Shown here piece after piece: positions 1 to 6,194 of a stretch of DNA of 9,230 nucleotides (the first letter of the stretch is position 1; every line of letters starts with the position of its first letter). The notes below the pieces were generated by a model. That model was not told the DNA's origin and did no database searches. It saw nothing but the letters and a program-made list of their open reading frames with translations. The stretch is from an uncultured Chloroflexota bacterium (GTDB lineage Bacteria > Chloroflexota > Dehalococcoidia > CAUJGQ01), in assembly GCA_937879875.1 (NCBI GenBank), contig CALFMN010000110.1, positions 1 to 9,230 on the forward strand. Direction: 5' to 3'. Both the position numbers and the translations under genes were made by a program.

Positions 1-78
1 GCCGCGCCAGGACAGTGCACGCAGTTCTGAGGCGACGTGACGGCCGGCCGCGGGGATCCGGTTTCGTGGCCAACAGCA
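1..78. other. Left edge, no supported gene
   Basis: I see no gene start with a ribosome binding site here. One plus frame closes with TGA at 28-30 and another at 38-40, so the tail of a gene from outside the window could end here, but too few residues remain to recognise it. The stretch contains the palindrome CGGCCGGCCG. Confidence 0.4.
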
Positions 79-111
79 GCGCCCCGCCCTCGCAAGCCGA
101 GGGCGGGGCGC
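79..111. repeat. Strong 14-bp stem hairpin
   Basis: Positions 79-92 pair perfectly with 98-111 around the 5-nt loop CAAGC (93-97), giving a very GC-rich stem. It lies about 225 bp beyond the stop of the minus-strand DUF4388 gene. No T-run follows on either strand, so it is not a classical intrinsic terminator, although it would block or pause transcription. Its right half overlaps the start of the larger inverted-repeat element at 104-329. Confidence 0.75.
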
Positions 112-329
112 CTAACCCTGCCTTCGCTGAAGCGAAGTCTGTCCCTTCCCGACACAGGAAGGGTTCGGATTCGAGGACCAGCGAGTGTCTGGCAGAGCAG
201 CCCGCCGGGTGTCTCGCAAGGACATCCGGCCCCGTCGCCGTCGCACGGCGTATGGAGCGCTCCACAAGTCCCTGCCCGCCTCGGGCAGGGACAGACCTGG
301 CTTCAGCCAGGTCAGGGTTAGGTGCCCCG
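104..329. repeat. Imperfect inverted-repeat element with nested hairpins
   Basis: The arms 104-152 and 281-329 are reverse complements at 42 of 49 positions by my hand alignment. Each arm itself folds into two hairpins. In the left arm these are 122-127/132-137 (loop TGAA) and 143-149/157-163. In the right arm they are 295-301/306-312 (loop TTCA, which is TGAA on the other strand) and 268-278/282-292. Three internal differences between the arms are compensatory, so every stem stays paired. Between the arms lie further hairpins at 205-213/221-229 (one G-T pair), 236-241/245-250 and the palindrome TGGAGCGCTCCA at 253-264. Candidates are a MITE- or REP-like palindromic repeat, or a structured RNA. 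It begins just past the stop of the DUF4388 gene and could also end that transcript. Confidence 0.7.
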
Positions 330-335
330 GAACGC

Positions 336-1130
336 CTACAAACCCCGCATCGCGTCCAGCATGTGTTCCTGAAAGCGCAGGCGGCGGTGCGGGTCGCGGA
401 TCTCGCCGCTGATCCGCTCGACAAGGTGCGCCACCTGGTCGCGGGGAAAGGCGTCGCGGCTGCCGCCCAGGGCGTTGATCTCGTCGTCCACGATGATCGG
501 GCCGATCGGGCCGAGCGCCTCCGTGACCTCGCGGATCAGCCGCTCGAAGAAGTCGGCGCGCACCGTGGCGCGTGTGGGCACCGGGCGGTTCTGGCGCACC
601 GTCTCCAACAGCCCTTCGGAGGCGAGCCGGAAGAGCAGCCGCACGGTGCCGAACTCATCCTGACGCAGAATCGCGGCGATGTCAGCCACGCTGCGTTCGC
701 CGTTGATCTGCGCCAGCGCCTGCCACTCCTGCGGCTGCAGCGTCACCGGGCCGGCGGGCGCGGCCGGCGAGACGGCCAGCACCACATCCACCGAGGGGAT
801 CACCTGGCGAATCGCGTCGCGTTCCGAGGTCTCGCGCGCACATTCCTGCAACAGCGTCTCGGTGGGGCGGGTGACGGAATCCTCGCGGGCGGCGACGCGC
901 GGCTCGAAGCGGAACGCGGCCTGCACCCAGTCGAGCATGGTGTAGATCGCCGGCTCGCCCGTGCGCGGCCCGGCCACGGCGTGCACCACGGCACCGTCGC
1001 GCAGGTAGATACCGCCGACGTCGATGCCTTCGGCCAGCTCCAGCCGCCCGGTCTGGCGCCCGGCGGTAAGCATTTTCAGGATGTCCAGCAGCGGCAGTTG
1101 GGCCACGCTGCCCGTCAGTACGTCGGCCAC
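336..1130 (-). CDS. DUF4388 domain signalling protein
   Basis: This is a 264-residue cytoplasmic protein with no membrane segment. Residues 1-100 fit the DUF4388 (PatA N-terminal-like) family: a short helix with LPLLDILKML, then TGRLEL, IYLRDGAVVHA and a C-terminal FRFEP strand. Residues 127-180 look like the small helical domain that often follows DUF4388 (QALAQINGERSVADIA, then a GLLE end). Residues 190-262 form a helical tail containing LGPIGPIIVDDEI and a PR-HLVERISGEI-D segment, which resembles C-terminal domains of uncharacterised response-regulator-like proteins. DUF4388 proteins occur in gliding and two-component-type signalling, but their biochemical role is unsettled. The start is GTG at 1130, with GAGGTG a few bases upstream. 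It is the last gene of the minus-strand cluster, 100 bp after the second roadblock gene. Confidence 0.85.
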   Translation of the reverse strand: MADVLTGSVAQLPLLDILKMLTAGRQTGRLELAEGIDVGGIYLRDGAVVHAVAGPRTGEPAIYTMLDWVQAAFRFEPRVAAREDSVTRPTETLLQECARETSERDAIRQVIPSVDVVLAVSPAAPAGPVTLQPQEWQALAQINGERSVADIAAILRQDEFGTVRLLFRLASEGLLETVRQNRPVPTRATVRADFFERLIREVTEALGPIGPIIVDDEINALGGSRDAFPRDQVAHLVERISGEIRDPHRRLRFQEHMLDAMRGL

Positions 1131-1230
1131 GGTTCACCTCGGTGATTCCGGCAGCCGAACGCGGGGCGCGCCTCGCGCGGCGTGCACACAGAATACGGCA
1201 AGCGGCACGGGCGTGGCGCCGCGGCGGATG
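1131..1230. other. 100-bp spacer within the signalling cluster
   Basis: This GC-rich spacer separates the second roadblock gene from the terminal DUF4388 gene. It carries the latter's ribosome binding site (GAGGTG on the minus strand) and the short palindrome GGCGCGCC. I see no convincing promoter or terminator. Confidence 0.4.
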
Positions 1231-1662
1231 TCACGTTCCCTGATTCAGCAGACGCCACGAAACCTCATCCATGTTCTCGCGCTTCAGCAGGTCGCGGCGG
1301 GCGCGCGGCGCCAGCTTCTTCATCACGCCCTTATCCGCCTTCCAGCCGGCGATGACGATATCGGCCGTCAGCCGCACGATCGCGATATCGGCGCGCGGGT
1401 CGCAGAGAATGAAGAGCTGGCCGCTGCCCAGGTCGCGGGCCAGCAGTCGCCAGGAATCGAACACAAACTCCATGCGCGAGACGGGATAGCCGGCCGACTC
1501 AAGGGCAAGCTGGCTCTGCGCCACCTGCCGACCGATGGTATTCATCGTGCCGGTGGCCAGCGGCGCAGGATTGGAGCTTTCCACCACCTCGCCCGCGCTG
1601 TCGCACACGAAGCAGCCATCCACTCCGATCACCGCCCCGATCCGCGCCAGCCCCTTCTGCAC
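1231..1662 (-). CDS. Roadblock/LC7 domain protein (second copy)
   Basis: This is a 143-residue soluble protein made of one roadblock/LC7-type domain with a short C-terminal tail. The N-terminal helix QKGLARIGAVIGV leads into the first hairpin DGCFVCDSAGEVVESS. The long helix follows (residues about 38-55), then the paired strands MEFVFDS, LLARDLGSGQLFILCD and DIAIVRLTADIVI. The basic tail, about residues 115-143, is rich in K and R. Roadblock proteins dimerise and often act as regulators or GTPase-activating partners of Ras-like GTPases (MglB, CvnB), but no GTPase is encoded nearby. The GTG start at 1662 is supported by GGAG seven bases upstream and by the domain beginning at residue 1. It begins 42 bp after the stop of the tandem DUF4388 gene and in the same frame, with only one TAA between them. 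Confidence 0.83.
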   Translation of the reverse strand: MQKGLARIGAVIGVDGCFVCDSAGEVVESSNPAPLATGTMNTIGRQVAQSQLALESAGYPVSRMEFVFDSWRLLARDLGSGQLFILCDPRADIAIVRLTADIVIAGWKADKGVMKKLAPRARRDLLKRENMDEVSWRLLNQGT

Positions 1663-1704
1663 GGCCCCGCTCCGCCAGGATAGCCACTCATACGAGCGAT
1701 ATGC

Positions 1705-2823
1705 TTACGACAAAAATTCCGCCAGGGTTGCCCGCAAACCGTAGCGCTCGATCGCCGCGGCGTTGCGTGCCACCGTTTCCACCAGCGCCGCGCGGATCTG
1801 CGTCTCCAGATCGCCGCGCCGTAGCTGCTGCACCAGTCCGGCGATCGTCTCGCGCAGGCAGGTGCCCACGCCGAGGCTCAGATCCGGTTCCAGCGGGCCG
1901 TGCAGCTCCAGCACGCCCTCTCTATATTCGAACTCTGCGGCGAATGGGTCGAGGAAGGGGAAGCGCGTCGCCTGCGCAACGAGCGCACGCCGGAAGGCGG
2001 TGGCGAAGGCGCCCTTGCCACCGACCTGGTCGGCCACCGTCTCGACGCGGCTCAGCAACTCCTGCCAGAGATCGATCAGCTCCTGGCGCTCGCCGGCAGA
2101 TTCAACCACGGACAGGGCGGGCGCAGCCGGCGCCGCGCTTGCGGCGGGCGCCATGCCGTTCGTCGGTGCGGCGGGCGGCGCGTAGTGCGTCACCGCGGGT
2201 TCGGGCTCTGCGTCCGCCTCGGGCTGGTCTGCCGCCTCGGGCGCGACGGCGCGGTACACGTGGAACGTCGCTTCCATGTTGGCGACGGCGTCCACCAGCC
2301 GCGGCACGATCGCGGCGCCCGTCTGCGAGTGACCATTGGCGCAGAGCACGCCTTCGATCGGCTCCCCCTGGTTCAGAAAGATGAAGCCGAACTCCCCACC
2401 GTCCGGCCCCGCGATCTCGATGTAGCCGGTATGCGCCTCGGTGCGCAGCTTGGCGATCAGCCGATCGAGGCTGGTGAAGCTGGAGGAGAGATCTTTGTAG
2501 AGCACTTCGCTGTTGACGATCGCCGCCAGCATCGTCGCCACGCCCGGCGCCAGCGTGTAGACGTTGATGCCGCCGTTGCGCTCGGCCGCGCGCTCTTCGA
2601 TGTTGCGCAGCGCGTCCACGCCGGTGATCACGCGTGCGCCTGGCCGTTCCACCGCATTCAGCACCACGCCGCGGTCGAGGAAGACCGTTCCCTCGTAGGC
2701 CGGGTACCGCAGTTGCACGTAGCCCGTGAGGCGCTGACTGAGCAGATCCGCAATCAGCTCCGGAAAGATCGTGAACGACGTGTTCAGGTTCTCGTAGACC
2801 GTGGTTTCTTTGGGGAAGATCAT
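1705..2823 (-). CDS. Tandem DUF4388-like protein with C-terminal helical domain
   Basis: This is a 372-residue soluble protein. Residues 13-100 form a DUF4388-like module (IADLLSQRLTGYVQLRY, then GTVFLDRGVVLNAVE). Residues 114-190 form a second one (LDRLIAKLRTEAHTGYIEI, then FIFLNQGEPIEGVL and an ATFHVYR end). A disordered linker rich in Ala, Pro and acidic residues spans 191-240. The C-terminal 130 residues are helical with a short strand pair (EFEYREGVLELHG), and I do not recognise them. I chose the ATG at 2823 because GAGGAG stands seven bases upstream; the open frame continues to 2919 but would overlap the preceding gene. It lies 49 bp after the first roadblock gene, inside the signalling cluster. 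It is probably a scaffold or adaptor for the roadblock proteins, which is inference from context. Confidence 0.8.
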   Translation of the reverse strand: MIFPKETTVYENLNTSFTIFPELIADLLSQRLTGYVQLRYPAYEGTVFLDRGVVLNAVERPGARVITGVDALRNIEERAAERNGGINVYTLAPGVATMLAAIVNSEVLYKDLSSSFTSLDRLIAKLRTEAHTGYIEIAGPDGGEFGFIFLNQGEPIEGVLCANGHSQTGAAIVPRLVDAVANMEATFHVYRAVAPEAADQPEADAEPEPAVTHYAPPAAPTNGMAPAASAAPAAPALSVVESAGERQELIDLWQELLSRVETVADQVGGKGAFATAFRRALVAQATRFPFLDPFAAEFEYREGVLELHGPLEPDLSLGVGTCLRETIAGLVQQLRRGDLETQIRAALVETVARNAAAIERYGLRATLAEFLS

Positions 2824-2872
2824 TGGTCTGCTCCTCGCGCCGGTGCGCCGCGCTCCCTTCTGGCCACCGCCA

Positions 2873-3244
2873 TCAGCGGAACCGCTGCAACGACTGGTGA
2901 ATCGTCGGGCTGAGCGCATCCGATGACGTGCCCGGCGCCAGCGACAGCCAGATGTAGTTTTGCTCGTAGCGCATGATCACGGCTTCGCGGCGATCGCCGG
3001 CGAGCACGATGCGGTCGAGCTGACCGTTGACGAGCCGGCCGCCGAAGCCGCGCAGATCGCCATCGCCGAAGCTCTCGGCGCGCCGCGCAACAAAGGCAGC
3101 CAGAAACGCCTCCCGGCCCGGTTCGACGCTCGACGCGCCCAGCAACACGCCTTCCCGCGAACAGATCTGCACCGCCTCCACCCCTGGGATCCGGCTCAGA
3201 CTGCCGGCCAGGCGCTCGGCGGTGTCGTCGCGATCCGCGTCCAC
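2873..3244 (-). CDS. Roadblock/LC7 domain protein (first copy)
   Basis: This is a 123-residue soluble protein matching a single roadblock/LC7 domain. The helix AERLAGSLSRI is followed by the hairpin VEAVQICSREGVLLGAS, then a central helix (about residues 44-58), then the strands GGRLVNGQLDRIVLAG, REAVIMRYEQNYIWLSL and a final helix SPTIHQSLQRF. It differs clearly from the second roadblock protein of the cluster, so the two may form a heterodimer or serve different partners; this is inference. The GTG start at 3244 has AGAGAGGA about six bases upstream. It is the first gene after the 218-bp gap that follows the sensor gene and may open a four-gene transcript. The family usually modulates small GTPases or multi-protein signalling assemblies. 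Confidence 0.85.
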   Translation of the reverse strand: MDADRDDTAERLAGSLSRIPGVEAVQICSREGVLLGASSVEPGREAFLAAFVARRAESFGDGDLRGFGGRLVNGQLDRIVLAGDRREAVIMRYEQNYIWLSLAPGTSSDALSPTIHQSLQRFR

Positions 3245-3317
3245 GCTTGTCCTCTCTCTGCCCGACGCCGCGCAGCTCGGCGGCGAAGGGACTGGCCGCT
3301 TTCGCTCAACAGCGTCG

Positions 3318-3339
3318 CATCATTTCATCATGTCATCAT
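3318..3339. repeat. Three 8-bp-spaced CATCAT repeats
   Basis: CATCAT occurs at 3318-3323, 3326-3331 and 3334-3339, an exact 8-bp period in a region otherwise very GC-rich. On the minus strand it reads as three ATGATG units. It sits 75-95 bp upstream of the first roadblock start and could be a protein-binding site or a slipped-strand repeat. It encodes no supported protein. Confidence 0.5.
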
Positions 3340-3378
3340 GGGGCACAGCGACAACATTCATGCCGTGCATTCCGTCAA

Positions 3379-3432
3379 CGCTCTGGCGGGCGGCGCCGCG
3401 CTGTCCCGCGCGGCGCCGCCCCCGTCAGAGCG
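3379..3432 (-). terminator. Strong hairpin after the sensor gene, possible terminator
   Basis: Positions 3388-3401 pair with 3408-3421 (14 bp, almost all G/C, loop TGTCCC), and the stem resumes after a small internal loop with 3379-3385/3426-3432 (7 bp). It begins 31 bp beyond the stop of the sensor gene. No T-run follows, so termination would depend on the stem strength alone. It is the strongest fold between these two genes. Confidence 0.5.
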
Positions 3433-3462
3433 AAGCTCAGGCGTACGCCGCCCGTGCGTTTC

Positions 3463-4698
3463 CTACGATGCCCGGCGGGTGCGCAGCCGGTCGATCGCGG
3501 CCTGCAGGCTCGACTGCATGCGCTCGAAGGACTGCGCCAGCTCGCCCAGCTCGTCCCTGCCCTCGATGTTCACCTCCGCGTTCAGGTCGCCGAGGCTGAT
3601 GCGGTCGGCCGCCGATACCAGCCTGGCGATGCGCTGCGTGATGTTGAGCACCACGAACAGGATCAGGATGCTCACGACGCTGATACCGCTCGCGGCGACG
3701 GCGAACGAGAACAGGCGCACGGTGTTGGTCTGGCTCACGCGGCTGTCCAGCAGCTTTTGCAGGATGCTGGACGAGGCCGTCGAAAGCTGGAAGGTCGAAT
3801 TTACCGCCGATGTCGCCGGGTCCCAGAACGGCTGCGTGTCGGCGTTGAGGTTCGTGCCGTTGAGCAGCAGGCTCTGCGAGGCCGCGACGAACTGCTGCGT
3901 GGCATTGTCGGCGGACTGAATCAGCCCGGTGAGCGCGCTCTTCTGCGCCGGATCGGCGGCGACGGCGTGGTCCAGCTCGCGCGTGGTCAGCGTGGAGGTG
4001 GACTGCACCTGGCCCGTTTCATGGGTTAAGAAGTCACGCTCGCTGGCGGCCAGCGCCAGGGTGCGCTTGTGCGCGGCGGCACCCGCGAGGATGGCGGCGC
4101 CGTCGGCGCGGCTCTCGCTCAGCGCCTCGGTCGTCTGCGGCACGTTGTTCACGAGGGCGGCGGCGATGTGGCTGCTGGCAGCCTTCGGGTCGCGCAGCAG
4201 GCCGGAGGAGTCGCCGATTTCGTAGAGCAGCGGGACGATCTGCTCGGTGATCAGCGCGGTGTGCTGATCGAAGCTGTCTTTCTGCGTCAGGTTAGGCGTG
4301 CTGCCGCTGACGATCTCCCACGTCTGCTTGATCGCATTCACGCGATCGTGCGTGTGGAAGAGGGCGCCGTACTTCTTGTCGACGGCGGCGACGGCCTTCA
4401 AGTCCGTGTCCACGTCGGCGCTGCTCTGCTGCAGCTCCTGGTTGCGGGCCTGATCGCCGGCGAGAACGGCGGAAGCCGAATCACGGTGAAGTTGCACGTG
4501 CTGCAGCAGGTTCTGCACCGGCAGGATGAACTCGACGCCGTGCCGCTCCTGCTGCGCCGCGTTCAAGTCCGCCGTCTGGCCGGTGAGCACAACGTACAGA
4601 AGGATGGCCGTCGGCACGGCGGCGATCAACGCGATCAGAAACAGCTTGCGGCGAATCGTGAGATTGCCAAAGAGACCTCCCAGGGCACGAGAACCCAT
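3463..4698 (-). CDS. Membrane sensor protein ending in HAMP domain
   Basis: This is a 411-residue inner-membrane receptor. A short basic cytoplasmic start (TIRRK) precedes TM1 at about residues 19-40. A helical extracytoplasmic domain follows at about 41-327, with the HVQLHRDSASAVLAGD segment typical of chemoreceptor-type four-helix and NIT-like sensors. TM2 spans about 329-352, and a HAMP domain lies at about 349-403 with the usual ISLGDLN and GRDELGELAQSFERM motifs. The protein stops eight residues later at RTRRAS, with no kinase, cyclase or methyl-accepting output domain. The ligand is unknown. I chose the ATG at 4698 because GGGAGGA lies five bases upstream; the frame is open to 4779. It is the first gene of the minus-strand cluster with the roadblock and DUF4388 genes, so it probably signals to them by protein contact (inference). 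Confidence 0.85.
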   Translation of the reverse strand: MGSRALGGLFGNLTIRRKLFLIALIAAVPTAILLYVVLTGQTADLNAAQQERHGVEFILPVQNLLQHVQLHRDSASAVLAGDQARNQELQQSSADVDTDLKAVAAVDKKYGALFHTHDRVNAIKQTWEIVSGSTPNLTQKDSFDQHTALITEQIVPLLYEIGDSSGLLRDPKAASSHIAAALVNNVPQTTEALSESRADGAAILAGAAAHKRTLALAASERDFLTHETGQVQSTSTLTTRELDHAVAADPAQKSALTGLIQSADNATQQFVAASQSLLLNGTNLNADTQPFWDPATSAVNSTFQLSTASSSILQKLLDSRVSQTNTVRLFSFAVAASGISVVSILILFVVLNITQRIARLVSAADRISLGDLNAEVNIEGRDELGELAQSFERMQSSLQAAIDRLRTRRAS

Positions 4699-5094
4699 CG
4701 CCGTCCTCCCTCGGTTCAGACCTGCGGCGGCGGTTGCCGGACGGTAAACCGCGCGGCAAGCCGCTGGAGCCGGTTGCACAGCTCCCCACGCAGATCATCG
4801 GATGGGCGCGCCCCCGCGCAGCACGGCGCGAGCCGGTACATGCAGTAAAAGTCGATAAAGATCCGGGAAATCCCCTACACCGCCGCGAATCGTCTGGCCA
4901 GGGAGCGGCCCTCGCTCCCATTCCCCAAATCTCGTCAGATGACCGCGATCGGCGCGAGAAGACAGGGGGCCAGAGCGCAGGGCAACGGTTCCAGACCGGC
5001 GCGGAGCGCCCAGGTCAGGCAGAGGCTTCGGCTGAGGGCAACGTCTCTGCACTCGCTATACTGCCCGCAGCAACTTCTGCCTGGAGGCAGCGGC
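4699..5094. promoter_or_regulatory. Divergent intergenic region
   Basis: These 396 bp separate the minus-strand sensor gene from the plus-strand oxidoreductase gene and should hold both promoters. The only AT-richer patch is near 4845-4875. A hairpin at 4901-4907/4913-4919 (GGGAGCG/CGCTCCC, loop GCCCT) stands near the middle. Short open frames cross the region on both strands but lack ribosome binding sites and recognisable sequence, so I leave them out. I could not define a sensor promoter. Confidence 0.45.
5057..5062 (+). promoter_or_regulatory. Possible -10 box of the oxidoreductase gene
   Basis: TATACT, five of six matches to TATAAT, stands 32 bp before the ATG at 5095 in GC-rich surroundings. 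No acceptable -35 box lies 16-18 bp upstream, so this is only a candidate. Confidence 0.3.
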
Positions 5095-6174
5095 ATGGGC
5101 GAAACGGCAGCAGTCGAGATCTGGACGAGCGGCGCGGGCGTGCCTGGCCAATCCGCCCGCCGCGCGGAAGAAACCGAACGCGCCGGCTTCGCTGGCCTCA
5201 GCTTCGTCGACTCGCAAAACCTCTCCGGCGACTGCTACGTCGCGCTGGCGCTGGCGGCGCGGGCGACGACGCGGCTGAAGCTCGGCACCGGCGTCACCAA
5301 CCCTTTCACACGCCACCCGGCCGTCACCGCCGGCGCGATCGCCAGCGTCCACGCGGAATCGGGCGGACGCGCCGTACTCGGCATCGGCCGCGGCGACTCC
5401 GCCCTCGCCCACCTCGGCTACGCGCCCGCCTCTGTGCCGGCCTTTGAGCGTTACCTCCGCGCCCTGCAAGGCTACCTGCGCGGCGAGGAGGTGCCGTTTG
5501 CGCCGGAGGGCGACCTGGCAAAGCTGGGGCTCGCCGGCCAGCCCGAGGCGAGCCGCCTCGCCTGGCTGCGCCACGCCGCCGCCGGCCTGCCCAAAGTGCC
5601 GGTCGACGTCGCCGCGACCGGACCGAAAGTGATTGCGATGGCCGCCACCGTGGCTGACCGCATCAGCTTCGCGGTCGGCGCCGATCCGGAGCGGCTGCGC
5701 TGGGCGATCGGTGTCGCCCGCGAGGCGCGCCGCGCCGCCGGACTCGACCCGGAAGCGCTGCCGCTCGGCGCTTATGTCACGGTGGTGGCGCACCCCGATC
5801 CGGCAATGGCGCGGCAGCTCGGCGAGGGCAGTTTGGCCCTGTTCACACGCTTCTCCGCCATGCATGGCCATGTCGTCGGTCCGGCGTCTGATCGCGACCG
5901 CGCGGTGTTTGAGAACGTCCACGACGCCTACGACATGCGCCGCCACGCCCGCAGCGGCAGCCCGCAGGCCGCGCTGATCGACGCGGACTTCGCCGGGCGG
6001 TTTGCAATCTTCGGTCCCTCGGACTACTGTGCGGGCCGGCTGCGCGAGCTGATCGGCCTGGGCCTGGACCGGCTGGTGGTGAGCGGTCCCTCGCTCGGCG
6101 CCGACCGCGCCGAGGCGGAAGCCGCGCAGCAGCGCTTCGTGGAAGAGGTGCTGCCCGCCCTGCGCGCGCCCTGA
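5095..6174 (+). CDS. LLM-class F420/flavin-dependent oxidoreductase
   Basis: This is a 359-residue cytoplasmic enzyme of the luciferase-like monooxygenase superfamily (TIM barrel). It shows the N-terminal barrel strand VEIWTSGAG, the ARRAEETERAGFAGLSFVDS segment, LKLGTGVTNPFTRHPAVTA and GGRAVLGIGRGDSALAHLG, the last being characteristic of F420-dependent LLM members such as methylene-tetrahydromethanopterin reductase relatives. The later PVDVAATGPKVIAMAATVADRI and FGPSDYCAGRLRELIGLGLDRLVVSGP segments complete the barrel. The cofactor (F420 rather than FMN) is an inference from family resemblance, and the substrate cannot be told. The length is normal for the family. The start at 5095 is set by GGAGG seven bases upstream; the open frame extends to 4939 without recognisable sequence. 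It is followed 20 bp later by the methyltransferase gene, probably in one operon. Confidence 0.88.
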   Translation: MGETAAVEIWTSGAGVPGQSARRAEETERAGFAGLSFVDSQNLSGDCYVALALAARATTRLKLGTGVTNPFTRHPAVTAGAIASVHAESGGRAVLGIGRGDSALAHLGYAPASVPAFERYLRALQGYLRGEEVPFAPEGDLAKLGLAGQPEASRLAWLRHAAAGLPKVPVDVAATGPKVIAMAATVADRISFAVGADPERLRWAIGVAREARRAAGLDPEALPLGAYVTVVAHPDPAMARQLGEGSLALFTRFSAMHGHVVGPASDRDRAVFENVHDAYDMRRHARSGSPQAALIDADFAGRFAIFGPSDYCAGRLRELIGLGLDRLVVSGPSLGADRAEAEAAQQRFVEEVLPALRAP

Positions 6175-6194
6175 GCTGCCGGAAGGAACCTGCC

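Larger units (their letters stand above)
3245..3462 (-). promoter_or_regulatory. Regulatory gap between sensor and roadblock genes
   Basis: This 218-bp gap is long for an otherwise tight cluster. In the direction of transcription it holds a strong hairpin (3379-3432), then TTGACG at 3373-3378, which could be a -35 box, then three CATCAT hexamers spaced 8 bp apart (3318-3339 on the plus strand). I could not find a good -10 box at the right distance, only weak TG/AT stretches. The order suggests sensor termination followed by a new start for the four downstream genes, but this is inference. Confidence 0.35.

Noticed and set aside
104..329. CRISPR array or tRNA cluster as an explanation for the repeated hairpins
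   Set aside because: There are no equal-length direct repeats with unique spacers, and no cloverleaf with T-loop or anticodon features.
15..1145. 376-codon plus-strand open frame from the left edge
   Set aside because: It runs through the hairpin array and antisense to the DUF4388 gene. There is no ribosome binding site, and it is explained by GC bias.
1900..2913. 337-codon plus-strand open frame
   Set aside because: It is antisense to the tandem DUF4388 gene and the end of the first roadblock gene. It is rich in Arg, His and Gly, and no family is recognisable.
4795..5052. 85-codon minus-strand open frame in the divergent intergenic region
   Set aside because: Its composition is Arg/Pro/Gly-rich, it has no convincing ribosome binding site or homology I recognise, and it overlaps other equally open frames.
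5056..5946. 296-codon minus-strand open frame
   Set aside because: It is antisense to the LLM oxidoreductase and has no recognisable sequence.
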